Shown here: positions 1 to 9,945 of the stretch, piece after piece
Layout: each line of letters opens with the position of its first letter
Position numbering within the stretch: position 1 is the stretch's first letter
Origin: Berberis thunbergii
Taxonomy: Eukaryota > Streptophyta > Magnoliopsida > Ranunculales > Berberidaceae
Assembly: GCA_003290165.1 (NCBI GenBank)
Contig: QNQO01000453.1
Span: 558,001 to 622,000 of the forward strand
Direction of reading: 5' to 3'
Length of the DNA: 64,000 nt
The notes under the pieces: model-generated
The model's input: only the letters and a program-made list of their open reading frames with translations
The model's database searches: none
Told to the model about the DNA's origin: nothing
Made by a program: the position numbers and the translations under genes

Positions 1-546
1 ACTTTGGCAAATTAAAATTTTTTGGGTACCTTGGATTTGTTAGTTAACAACTTTCTGAAACAAGACCACTAAGCATACAACGCCAAAGCTTTAATGCGTC
101 TTCACATATGGAGAATTCTGGACTGTGCGGTCCTCCACTTTCAGCCAATTGTATAACAAATGAGACACCTTCTCAATATCCTGATTATCATCCTATAAGA
201 AATGAAGATGGAATAGATATTCCATGGTTTTATTTCGGCATGGCAATGGGATACATCGCATGATTTTGGGTAGTATGTAGCGTTCTTGTATTCCAACAAC
301 AAAAATTCTAGGAAACCAGGTTTTGCAACCATGTTTTGCAGCCAGGGTGATGTGGCGTGATCTTGAAAGAATGATGAAATCCCCAAAAAGTTTGTGTATC
401 TCGAGGTTTTAAAAAACCTCATTTGACGATCATTCAAACAATCTTGGAGGAATGCATATTTTTGCGTCGTCCAGGAAGTGCATGATTGGTCATACATGGT
501 TTCGAAAGTTTGGAAACTTGTTGATTCTTGGATATCCATCAAGGTA
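1..546 (+). pseudogene. LRR receptor-like protein pseudogene psi1, C-terminal end
   Basis: This is the 3' end of an RLP gene (EIX2/Cf-type plasma-membrane receptor without a kinase) whose body lies left of the window. Bases 1-60 carry the end of the last LRRs. From base 108 a frame reads MENSGLCGPPLSANC, the capping motif that follows the LRRs in this family. An acidic stretch (NEDGIDIPWFYF) and the start of the transmembrane segment (GMAMGYIA) follow. A TGA at 261-263 interrupts the membrane segment, and the basic tail continues in other frames to about 546. The same tail is found at 38870-39205 and, in part, at 34941-35035, so the reading is supported by paralogues. There are frameshifts between the LRR part and the cap. 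It is non-functional as read here. Confidence 0.85.
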
Positions 547-851
547 CTCGTTTCTTTCTATATATAATATCTTTTTCTTTCTATATATAATATCTTAGAC
601 ACTGCACGATGTTAGACTTCTTATGGTGAAGCCAATTATTGTTAATGATTTTATTTATATGAAAATCCATCAATATTTATGGAAACTCCTTTATTTCTTC
701 GGGTTACAGCAAACAAGAATTTGGCCTTGGTTAAAACCTTGAGCATGCTAACAAAGAAGTACCGAACATTGCAGGCACTGCTTAAGGTTGAACAACAATA
801 TATATATTAATTGAGTTTCAATATTAGAATTTGTGATTAGATTGCAATGTA
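547..851. other. Spacer after psi1, duplicated at 39205-40490
   Basis: No gene seen. The stretch (TA-rich, then a segment beginning near 715 with TTGGCCTTGG) matches about 39205-39454 and 40434-40460 at moderate divergence. It is the left part of the duplicated spacer unit. The paralogous copy is interrupted by a TRIM-like element at the position equivalent to about 820. Confidence 0.6.
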
Positions 852-869
852 TTATGGACAGGACCCGAC

Positions 870-898
870 GGGGGGGGGGGGGGGGGGGGGGGGGGGGG
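870..898 (+). repeat. Poly-G run (29 nt) in the left MULE terminus
   Basis: An uninterrupted run of 29 G sits inside the left terminal inverted repeat. The right terminus has only CCCCC at the matching place, so the run expanded after insertion or is an assembly length error. Such a run can form G-quadruplexes. Confidence 0.9.
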
Positions 899-901
899 CT
901 C

Positions 902-1290
902 CTGCTAGGGCTGAACAAAAAACTGATCAAACCGACCGAACCGATTGGTTCGGTTTAAATTCGGTTTGGATCGGTTTCGGTTTTAAAAAATTCAAAACCG
1001 AAGTGGTCGGTTCGATTTTCGGTTTCTATGTGATGTTAACCGACCAACCCAAACCGACCGAATATATATAATAAATAATATATATTTTATATATAAATAA
1101 TATAATATGTTTAAAATAGTCGGTTCGGTTCGGTTCGGTTTTATTTCGATTTTGGTTCGATTTTAGTCGGTTCGGTTCGGTTACGGTTTGCATAAATTAG
1201 AATCGGTTCGATTTCAGATCGGTTTTGTTAATGGTCGGTTCGGTTTCGGTTTGAAAATTTTAAAACTGACCTAGGTCGGTTTGGTTAATA
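902..1290. repeat. CGGTTCGGTTT-rich dispersed repeat inserted in the Pack-MULE arm
   Basis: Degenerate short repeats of the CGGTTYGGTTT type occur in both orientations (ACCGACCGAACCG on one side, TCGGTTCGGTTCGG on the other), starting TAGGGCTGAAC. It interrupts the left Pack-MULE inverted repeat between GGGGCTCCTGC and AGGAGCAAAGATTTGGG. Repeats of this kind are common in plant genomes as short non-autonomous DNA elements. I cannot define its target duplication. Confidence 0.6.
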
Positions 1291-1519
1291 GGAGCAAAGA
1301 TTTGGGCTGTCGGATCTGATGGACGGTCCAGATCTATGGATTTGAACTATTTTTATTTCACAGTTTTTAGAGAAGTCCTCCCTCTCCACCTTGACTTCAC
1401 TCAGAATTTCTTCAAACACCTTGCAACAAAGCAAAACCATTTCAACTTCAATGTATGCATTTGGAAACCTAATTTGAAATCATAGAGGAGTGTTTCTTAG
1501 CTACTGATGTTGAACTCAT

Positions 1520-1924
1520 TTGCATGAGAAGTGCGCTTCATTCTAGAATAAATGAGCTTGTTCAACAACTTGAATCTCTAGATAGGTGTTTTAGGGAACT
1601 CCATTTGAAGCATCTTGATTATTAACCACACTTAATGGCCGCCTTTCTACTGAAGCGCAATATGTTGAAGAAAATGCGAGATCATTGACCATTCTTGATA
1701 CATTGAGGTCGGAGTTAGAAGCTACTACTGCTGAAAGGATTGCTCTTTTGGACAAAAACCATTTTATGTTATCTGAACTTGAGAACTACAAGGCCAAAGA
1801 AGCTATTGTGGCAAAACGAAGTATTCAGGACAAACATCGATATGAGCTGGAAATGGAAAGATTGAAGCATATGTTACTGAGTTCTGAAGAAGCAATTTAT
1901 AATATGAGGTCCTCAATGTCTTGA
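1520..1924 (+). pseudogene. Captured fragment of a coiled-coil protein gene
   Basis: Two pieces of open frame read NELVQQLESLDRCFRELHLK (about 1551-1610) and, after a stop and a frameshift, LTILDTLRSELEATTAERIA through LKHMLLSSEEAIYNMRSSMS (1688-1921, stop TGA 1922-1924). Heptad spacing of L/I/M and the many E/K/R residues show a coiled coil. The style matches long plant coiled-coil proteins, but I do not recognise which one. It lies inside the Pack-MULE and shares no orientation with the peroxiredoxin piece next to it, so it is most likely acquired host sequence. Internal stops make it non-coding as a whole. Confidence 0.6.
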
Positions 1925-1989
1925 AACACACAAACCCTAGCTTATTTCTTAGTGACCATTTAATTAAACAAAGTATAAAACACACAGGC

Positions 1990-2350
1990 CCATGATGGAG
2001 GTGAAATTCCCATTCCCATCAGACAACAACAACACCTCATCCGCAATCTTCAAGTCGTCCTTCCATGCTTTCATCACAAACGCATCATTGACCGAAATGC
2101 AAGTGATGGTGTCGACGCCCTTAGCCTTCAGCTCCTTGGACTTCTCGACAAAGCTAGGGAGGTGTTTCTGTGAGCATGTGGGGGTGAAGACGCCGGGGAC
2201 GGCGAAAAGAATGGCTTTCTTTCCCTTGGTAAGATCGGAGATGGTGAGGGTTTTGACCTCGTTGTCGGTGTCGAGGTATGAAAGGGTGGATTCCGAGAGC
2301 TTGTCGCCGACTGAGATGGTGGCCGAGATAGTGGGGGTGGTGGAGAAGGA
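1990..2350 (-). pseudogene. Captured fragment of type II peroxiredoxin E (plastid PRXIIE)
   Basis: Read on the minus strand the sequence gives [16 protein letters not shown], then [20 protein letters not shown] with the peroxidatic Cys in the FTPTC motif, then [15 protein letters not shown] with the resolving Cys, then [15 protein letters not shown]. These are the order and spacing of plant PRXIIE, a thiol peroxidase of the chloroplast stroma that reduces peroxides with glutaredoxin or thioredoxin. The transit peptide and the last third of the domain are absent. The 5' side degenerates into stops (near 2358), so the piece cannot make a complete enzyme. The frame through the active site is open, which suggests a fairly recent capture or an exon copied from a working gene. 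It lies in the Pack-MULE, antisense to the coiled-coil piece. Confidence 0.85.
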
Positions 2351-2727
2351 GACATGGTTAATGAGTTACTATCGTCGCCATTGGTGGTGAGTGTGAGAGA
2401 GAGACTAAGGAGAGAGTGAGAAAGAGTGTTGACGAGGAGATAAAACTTTGAAATAAACCCTTTTCACATCCATCAATTTGAGCCGTTCATCAAATTCGAC
2501 GACCCAGATCTTTGCGTAGGAGCTCCTCCTGTGCTTTGTGCTCATGAGCCCCCGGGTCCTTCTGGACAAGCTTCCCCTTATAACAATTTCATCTATTTAG
2601 GTTGTTAATATACTGGTCGCAGTCTGCCCAACTCCCCTCCCCGCTGGAGTATTTCTCTACTGGAGATGATAGATATATTATCTATTCTAGTAAAGCATTC
2701 ATGAAGGGAAACATCTATATTATTATT

Positions 2728-2788
2728 TGTGAAACAGTTTCCAGAAGTCCAAACAGTTTCCTGTTTTAAACAGGAGTCCAAACACAAC
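2728..2788 (+). repeat. 5' LTR remnant of the copia element
   Basis: About 60 bp starting TGTGAAACAGTTTCC and ending AACACAACA, followed by the primer-binding site. It matches only the beginning of the roughly 520-bp 3' LTR (GAAACAGGAAACTGTTT-type repeats). The part with the TATA box, R and U5 is absent, so there has been an internal deletion or LTR loss. Confidence 0.6.
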
Positions 2789-2791
2789 AAT

Positions 2792-2801
2792 TGGTATCAG
2801 A
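2792..2801 (+). promoter_or_regulatory. Primer-binding site for initiator tRNA-Met
   Basis: TGGTATCAGA directly follows the 5' LTR remnant. This is the standard plant copia primer-binding site, complementary to the 3' end of initiator tRNA-Met, where minus-strand cDNA synthesis starts. Confidence 0.85.
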
Positions 2802-2948
2802 ACACTAAGGGAAATTGATCTTGAATTGTTCTATTCAAGATTGTGAAGATTCAAAAGTTCTAGGGTTTGTTTGTGCACAAGTTGTTTAAAAAAAAAAAAA
2901 AAACCGTAGTGAAGCTTCTTGTCTAGAAAGTCACAAGTTTTGTTTGCA

Positions 2949-5900
2949 ATGGCATCCAAGGTGAGCAAGGCACATGTGGGGAAGTATGAAATCGAGAAAT
3001 TTAATGGTAAGAACGATTTCGGATATTGGAGAATACAAATGAGGAATTTGCTTATTTCTCATAAATTACACAAGACATTACTAGGGAAGGATAAAAAGGC
3101 TGAAACCATGTCAGATGATGAATGGGAAGAATTGGATTTGGAAGCGCGTGCTGCTATTTGCTTGTGTCTGAATAGAGACATAGTTTTTTTAGTTAATGAA
3201 GAGACTACGGCAGCTGATGTTTGGTTGAAGCTTGAGTCACAGTTTATGACTAAGACATTATCAAACATGTTATACTTGAAAACTCAATTGTACAGACTAG
3301 CAATGGATGAGGGCACTCCAATTGGTGATCATATCGCCAAGTTTACACGGATTATCTCAAATTTGAGAGATGTGGATGTGAAGATTGAGGATGAAGACCA
3401 AGCAATTATATTGTTTTACTCCTTGCCGCAGTCATATGAAAATCTTGTACAAACAATTTTGTTTGGGAAAGATGAACTTACATTTGATGAAACTACCGGT
3501 GCACTCTTGTCCAATGAGATTCGGAAGAAAACTTCATCAAATGGTAGTGGGAAAGATCAAGCTGAAGGGTTGGTTGTTAGAGGAAGGTCTCAAGTGAAAT
3601 CATCATCAAAGAGTGGAAAATCTAGATCAAAGTCTAGAGGTCCACAATGTCACAAATGTAGAGAGTGGGGGCATATTAGAAAAAATTGTCCAAATCAAGG
3701 TAAGAGTAATCATGATAACAGTTGGAAGGGCAAGAAAAAGCAAGATAAGGGTGATACTAGTGAAGCAAGTTATGCATCTAGTACGAAAAAATATGAAGAA
3801 TGTTATTCAGTTGTGGGTGAAAACACAAAAATCTCTTGGACATGGCTCCTTGACTCTGGGTGTTCTTACCATATGTGCCCAAACAGGGAGTGGTTCACTA
3901 CCTATGAGCACATTGATGGTGGTACTGTTCTGATGGGTAATGATTACGCTTGTAAGACAGTTGGAATTGGAACAATGAGGATTAAGATGTATGATGGTGT
4001 TGTGAGAACCTTAACTGATGTGAGGCATGTCTCAGCCTTGAAAAAGAACCTTATCTCGCTTGGTGTTTTAGACTCCAATGGTTGTAAGTTTACAACGATA
4101 GGTGGAGTTTTAAAGGTTGTCCGTGGGTCTTTGGTTGTCATGAAAGGGATCAAACAAGGTAACTTGTACACCTTGATGGGTAACACGGTAACAGGAAATG
4201 TGGCAGTGGAAACTTCTTCATCGGAAAACACTAGGTTATGGCACATGCGACTTAGGCATATGACAGAAAAATGATTGTCTCTACTGAGCAAGCAAGGGTT
4301 ACTGAAGGGTATGCAAAAACCAACTATGGAGTTTTGCGAGCATTGTGTATATGGAAAACAATGCAGGGTAAAATTCAGTACAAGCAAGCACAGGAGCATA
4401 GGTATTTTAGACTATGTGCATACAGATGTGTGGGGACCAGCAAAGGTCGCCTCTAAGGGAGGTTCTAGGTACTTTGTCTCCTTCATTGATGATTATTCCC
4501 GTTACACATGGGTATATTTTTTGAAGTCCAAGAATGAAATATTTGAGACATTTAAAAGGCGGAGAGCAATGGTTGAGAATAGAACTAGAAGAAAGGTGAA
4601 GACTTTGAGGTCTGATAATGGTACCGAGTATATTGAGGGTACTTTCAAACAGTTTTGTGATCAGGAAGGAATTGTTCGACATTGGACTGTTAGAGACACA
4701 CCACAACAAAATGGAGTTGCTGAGAGATTGAACCGTACTATGCTTGAAAGAGCTAGGTGTATGTGCTCCAATGCTTGTCTTGGCAGAGAATGGTGGGCTG
4801 AATCAATAGCCACCGCGTGTTTCTTGATTAATAGATCGCCGCATTCTACATTAGACTGCAAAACACCTTATGAGGTGTGGTTAGGTGAACATGCTGATTA
4901 CAGTATACTGAAAGTTTTCGGTTGTATTGCCTACTACCATGTGAAAGAAAATAAGCTTGATGCTAGGGCTAAGAATGCAATTTTCTTGGGGTATGCAAAA
5001 GGCGTGAAGGGTTATCGTCTATGGTGTTTAGAGGATAATAAATTTGTGATCAGTCGAGATGTTACATTTGATGAGAATTCCTTGTTAGCTTGTACTAAAG
5101 CTAAGGAGTTGGTTGATAGTGGTGGTGAATCTAGTAACATTCAGAAAGTGGAAGTTGAAGTGTCTGTGGATACAACAGATGAACAAGTGGTTGAAGCAGA
5201 CACACATGATCTGAATTATGAGCCTGAAGACCATGAGGAACAACAACCAGTTGAAGATAATCAATCCCAGCAGCAACCTTTGGCCTTAACTAGGTCAAAA
5301 TGATTGGTTAAGCAAGTTCAAAAATTTGGCTTTAAAGAACCATTGAAGCACCATGGTCAGTTGAATACAGTTGATTTGGCTGCATATGCACTCTCTGTGG
5401 AAGATGATGAACCAACTACTTACAAGCAGGCCGCTCGTCATTCAGATAGTCATAGTTGGTTAGTAGCTATGCAGGGTGAGATGGAGTCTCTCCAGAAGAA
5501 CCATACTTGAGATCTAGTGTCGGTTCCTAATGGAAGGAAAGCAATTGGCTGCAAGTGGGTGTTTAAGAAGAAACAAACTACTCTAGAGTCTGGTACTCAG
5601 TTCAAGGCAAGATTAGTAGCTAAGGGTTTTGCTCAGAGGGAAGGCGTTGACTACAATGAGATATTTTCGCCTGTGGTAAAACACACTTCTATACGTGTGT
5701 TGTTGAGCTTGGTAGCTCATGGTGACCTTGAGCTTGAACAACTTGATGTGAAAACAACTTTCTTGCATGGAGAATTAGAGGAGGAAATTTATATGCATCA
5801 GCCGGAAGGTTTTAAGGTTGTTGGAAAAGAAGACCATGTTTGTCGTTTGAGGAGATCACTTTATGGGTTAAAGCAGTCACCTAGGCAGTGGTACAAACGG

Positions 5901-6959
5901 TTTGACACTTTTATGTTGAAACATGGGTTCACACGAAGTAAGTATGATTATTGTGTTTACTTGAAAAAACCTTCGTAGTGGCGATTTTATTTATCTTTTG
6001 CTCTATGTTGACGATATGTTCATTGCCTGTAAGAGTATGGTGAAGATAAATAAATTGAAGTCTCAACTTGCATCTGAGTTTGAGATGAAGGATATGGGTG
6101 CTGCAAGGAAAATACTTGGTATGGAGATAAGAAGAGAAAGGGAGAATAAAAAATTATTTCTTTCACATAAGGGGTACCTTGAGAAGGTCATTTCACGGTT
6201 TGGCATGGAAAACGCAAAGCCGGTTATTACTCCTTTGGCTTCACATTTTAGACTTTCTCGAAAGTTATCTCCAGTCACAGTGGAAGAAAAGGAATACATG
6301 TCGCATGTTCCTTATGCTAGTGCAGTTGGCAATTTAATGTATGCTATGGTGTGTACACGCCCTGACATTTCACAGGCTGTTAGTGTTGTGAGCAGGTATA
6401 TGGAAAACCCTGGGAAGAAACATTGGGAGGCAGTGAAATGGATGCTTGGTACTTAAAAGGTACCTTGGATGTGGGTTTGGACTTCGGTGGAGATTCATGT
6501 CAGGTTCGTGGGTTTGTTGATTCTGATTATGCTAGTGATCTAGATAGACGAAGATCTACTACTGGTTACGTATTTCGGATATACGGTGCTCCGGTTAGTT
6601 GGAGATCTATGCTTCAGGATACAGTGGCTCTCTCTACTACAGAGGCAGAATATATGGCATTGACAGAAGGTGTAAAAGAAGCATTGTGGCTTCAAGGTCT
6701 TGTAAATGACTTGGGTGTGGAACAAGATAGTGTTGAGGTTCTCTGTGACAGTCAGAGTGCCATCCACTTGGGTAAAAATCAGGTTCATCATGCAAGGACT
6801 AAGCATATTGACGTCCGATATCACTTTGTTCGAGATGTAATTGAGGATGGTTTGGTGAAAGTACACACAAAAGACAACCCTGCTGATATGTTGACAAAGG
6901 TTGTTCCTGGAGTTAAGTTCCAACATTGTTTGGACTTACTCCACATTGACTCATGTTGA
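2949..6959 (+). pseudogene. Copia gag-pol polyprotein, broken by stops and frameshifts
   Basis: I chose ATG 2949 (MASKVSKAHVGKYEIEKF) because gag homology starts there. Domains in order: a UBN2-type gag; a CCHC zinc knuckle CHKCREWGHIRKNC (about 3645-3686); an aspartic protease with WLLDSGCSYHM (about 3844); an integrase with GAG pre-integrase and core regions (about 4220-5000; DNGTEYIEG and WTVRDTPQQNGVAERLNR visible); RT with YVDDM at about 6004; and RNase H with STTEAEYMALTEG at about 6635. In-frame stops sit at 4272-4274, 5301-5303 and 5508-5510. Frame changes occur near 5976 (just before YVDDM) and near 6450. The normal product is the virus-like particle and replication enzymes of a retrotransposon. 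This copy cannot make a continuous polyprotein. Confidence 0.92.
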
Positions 6960-7096
6960 TTGAGGGCCCTTTGGGGCGTTGCCTTTCGAAGCGGTTTCGT
7001 GAGGTGCCAAAGCTATGATGGAGTGTTGATCAGTTTATTCTCATGCTTTGTTTCGGCTCATTTTTCCTTATACAAAAATTCGCCGAGGTGGAGAAT

Positions 7097-7618
7097 TGTG
7101 AAACAGGAACAGGAAACATAACTGTTTTGTGAAACAGGAAACGTGTTTGAAACAGGAAAGTGTTTAGACTCCTGTTTGAAACAGGAAACTGTTTCGACTT
7201 CTGGAAACTGTTTTTTGAACAGGAAACAAATTCTAGGAAACAGCAAACTGCTGCGAAACAGGAAACTGTTGTTCCTATATATACTAAGAACTTTAGGTGT
7301 TTTTTTATTATGATTGCACGTAGAAAAACTGTGAAGCACAGGGAATAGAGAAAAACAATTGCTGAAATTGTTTCATCTCTTGTTGAGAGATTGTGTGAGA
7401 ATTGTCATCTTCTTGTACCTTGTTCTTGAATATAGTGGAATCACCTCACCGTGGACGTAGGCAATTTGCTGAACCACGTAAACCTTGTGTCTCTTGTGGT
7501 ATGTTCTTAATTTTCTCTAATTTCTTTCATTGCTAGGATCTATATATTTAATTGATTGGATCATTGTGGTACTTGTGTGCAATTGTTGGTGTCTACCCGC
7601 TTCCGCAATAAAAATGCA
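7097..7618 (+). repeat. 3' LTR of the copia element
   Basis: It begins TGTGAAACAGG just after a purine-rich stretch (GAGGTGGAGAAT, 7085-7096) and ends near TGCA at 7615-7618. The first 180 bp hold many tandem GAAACAGGAAACTGTTT-like units. A TATA-like TATATATA lies at about 7276. The exact 3' end is uncertain: the better-known copia end CTTCCGCA at 7600-7607 is the alternative. Confidence 0.7.
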
Positions 7619-9486
7619 TTATTATTATTATTATTATTTTGCAATTTCGCGTTTGAATTTAGCTATTTCAGCAAGTACATTGATTGCTTCAACTAAGTGA
7701 TCAAGCTGGACAACGAATACAATAAGCAGTATGAAGACAAAAGTTTTAATTGGCAACTAACTGCCTGGTGCTCTCTAATACCTTGATCTTGGGGACAATA
7801 TTGTCCAATTTCGACATCTTTCAAAACACCCTCCATAGCCCATTAATGAAGCCTATTCTATTGCTTTCTCACTGATGTCAGCTGAAGTTGGATTACCAGT
7901 GGACGCCTCTTATGATACATTTGAAGGTAATTGCAACCCCTTTCCATTCCCTTGGTAATATTATTTATACTTCTTATTGCTCTGACTGTTCATGGCAGCT
8001 ACTGGGCTGCTGCTCAAATTCTGTCCCATATTGCATGACATTGAAGAGTGCATACCCATAATGCTGAAAAACTCGTGAAACTTCCACGGAATGGCATCAT
8101 GGCCTGCAAGTCCAGGTCATGCATTGCCTTTGAAAACGCTGGTTGTGTTTGTTACATCAAATTTGGTAACAAGGCCTGGTGATCAAACTGGAATTCTGAC
8201 CAGGTTATGCCCTGGAACAAATTGAAGCTCGATCTGCAATAACAATGTGAGAAAAGATACAAGCCACAACAACAATGAACGAGAGCCCCTGAAATGGTCG
8301 ATTACCACAACAACTAGATCACTTCCTACCAGAACAGAGCTGAAACTGTAAGCTATTCGGTATGGTGTCATCATCTAAGCGGGATTTGAACAAGTAACCA
8401 ATGGTGAGCAGAAGCCGAGGCATGCCAACCAGTTGAACTATCCATGATCCTTAATAAACTAATTTTCCTCCCAAGATCATGTTCTTCAGGTTGTAGTCAA
8501 TACCTCATCTCCAGAACTTAACACAACCTTAAGAGGACATAATTCTTTGCTGATTGCTTGAAAATGTAATGGCGGCAACAACAATACCCTATTTTAACCA
8601 TTTTGATTTCCCCTCAACCCTATCAGAAAATTAATCAAGTCAATTTCTATATACTATCCTTAAACAAAGAATTGTTTGTCTGTTTGCTCCGTCTTTACAA
8701 AATTGTGCGCCTCTTTTTGCATGCTAATCTGATCTTTACAGTCTGTTGGCCCTTATGAAGTAGAAGGAAAGACACTGTTTTTGTCCTGCAACGTAAACAT
8801 TACTATGTAACATATATAGAAGAGAAAAAAGAACTATGCATCTCCAGTGTTGCGGATGCCAAGGAGGGCCATCACTTCATGGGCACAAAACAACTCCAGT
8901 ACTCTGATCACGCAGTTGGAAGAAGAAACAGAACCTTGCTCCCAGCCATATGGCCAAACTAGCCCACAACAACATCCAGTTCTCTCAGTTAACTAACAAA
9001 ATGGGGCGTGATCATCCTTTTTACACTGCCAATATATATACAATATGGCACCACCAACATGGAGACCAAATCATTTTTACAAATTATTTGAAGAATTATA
9101 AGAATCTGTATCATTTAGTTGTATGTGTTCACATCATATTCTGCATCGTAATTCAAAGAACTACACAGGTTGTTGACTCATTTTTCTACATGAATGAGTC
9201 AACAGCTTTAAATGTTTGAAAATTATTTCGTCTGATTCTTTCAGGATAAGAAGTGTGATATTTTGGAACACCAGCAAGTTCACCACACACAACTTGATAT
9301 GAACTGAAGGGCTCATTAGACTTCCTTCCCCTCTATTCCAATCTGCCCTAATTCAGACGTAAATAGACTCCATGTTTTCCACACACAATGAGATTTGTAT
9401 TGACAAGGCAATTAAAAGTAAGAAAAAAAATCGATTATGGAAATCTGTCGCTTAAGTAACATGTTGATGACATAAACAAAAATATA
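7619..9486. other. Duplicated spacer, no gene seen (paralogue at about 40680-42980)
   Basis: It starts with an ATT microsatellite (7619-7637). The rest matches 40680-42980 along its length with many substitutions, for example GAATTTAGCTATTTCAG at 7657 and 40696, and ACTCATTTTTCTACAT at 9176 against a near-identical stretch at about 42289. About 7990-8110 resembles the open piece at 40936-41229 but is broken by stops. I see no intact gene. Both copies look like relics of a segmental duplication. Confidence 0.65.
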
Positions 9487-9794
9487 CACTACACCAAATT
9501 GACATTTTTGTAACACTCCAAAAACAGTATCACTTTTGAAGTATAACAATTGACCTAACAATTTTATACATTTTCACAAATAAAATGATACAATAATTGT
9601 ATCACCATGAAGAGTATGATAATAAAAGTGATACTATTCATGGTGATTCAACTTATTGTATCATTTTTTTTGTGTTACTGTTTTTCATTTTTAGACTAAA
9701 TTTAGTTTTGATTTAAAATTGTTTGGGGAATTGTAACATCTCAAAAATGATACTGTTTTTAGAGTTGTTACAAAAGTGCCAATTTGGTGGAGTG
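9487..9794. mobile_element. MITE with CACTA-type ends
   Basis: Inverted ends of about 45 bp: left CACTACACCAAATTGACA, right (reverse complement) CACTCCACCAAATTGGCA. Both continue into TTTTTGTAACA... and a CAGTATCA block. A perfect 3-bp target duplication ATA flanks it (9484-9486, 9795-9797). Three-base duplications and CACT- ends fit the CACTA superfamily. The 308-bp length and lack of coding capacity make it a MITE. The paralogous spacer at about 42980 lacks it, so it inserted after the duplication. Confidence 0.88.
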
Positions 9795-9945
9795 ATAAAA
9801 ACACAGTGGCCTAAAATGCAAAAGCATGTCAAAATCGATTATGGTATATACAAAACACATTGTTCACATTTCACCACCACTGCTCTTGTCCCTCAAATAG
9901 TAACTTGTATGCTTAATTTTGTGTTCATCTTGGATCTGTAACCAT
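9795..9945 (+). promoter_or_regulatory. Orphan RLP promoter region and start codon (psi2)
   Basis: The sequence matches the upstream region of psi5 (about 42990-43130) up to and including GGATCTGTAACCATG. In psi5 this ATG begins the signal peptide. Here LINE sequence starts directly after the ATG (9943-9945), so only the promoter, leader and start codon of a lost RLP gene remain. Confidence 0.6.

Larger units (their letters stand above)
861..2559. mobile_element. Pack-MULE (non-autonomous Mutator-like element carrying gene fragments)
   Basis: The ends are inverted: left GGACCCGACGGGGG, right CCCCCGGGTCC. The inverted similarity continues inward (left TAGGAGCAAAGATTTGGG at about 1290 against right CCCAGATCTTTGCGTAGG at 2503-2520, interrupted on the left by the CGGTT-rich insert). 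A 9-bp target duplication flanks it: TTATGGACA at 852-860 and TTCTGGACA at 2560-2568 (8 of 9 identical). The duplicated spacer has the uninterrupted site near 40468 (TATTCTGGGCAAGATTCCC). Nine-base duplications and long inverted ends are Mutator hallmarks. Inside are no transposase sequences, only pieces of two host genes in opposite orientation, which defines a Pack-MULE. It inserted after the spacer duplicated, and the single target-duplication mismatch argues that it is not very recent. Confidence 0.82.
2728..7618 (+). mobile_element. Ty1-copia LTR retrotransposon, decayed
   Basis: The order is 5' LTR remnant, primer-binding site, gag-protease-integrase-RT-RNase H, purine-rich tract and 3' LTR, which is the copia order. 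A possible 5-bp duplication TTATT flanks it (2723-2727 and 7619-7623), but the right side lies in an ATT microsatellite, so this is weak. The duplicated spacer (about 40620-40700) lacks the element: sequence matching 2680-2715 and sequence matching 7639 onward are nearly contiguous there. The coding region has several stops and frameshifts, and most of the 5' LTR is missing, so it is not autonomous. Confidence 0.88.

Noticed and set aside
847..1071. Open reading with a long Gly run across the poly-G tract
   Set aside because: Produced by the homopolymer and CGGTT repeats inside a transposon terminus; no domain.
1992..2390. 132-codon open reading on the + strand
   Set aside because: It is the antisense shadow of the peroxiredoxin IIE piece; the minus strand carries clear family motifs ([13 protein letters not shown]), the plus reading none.
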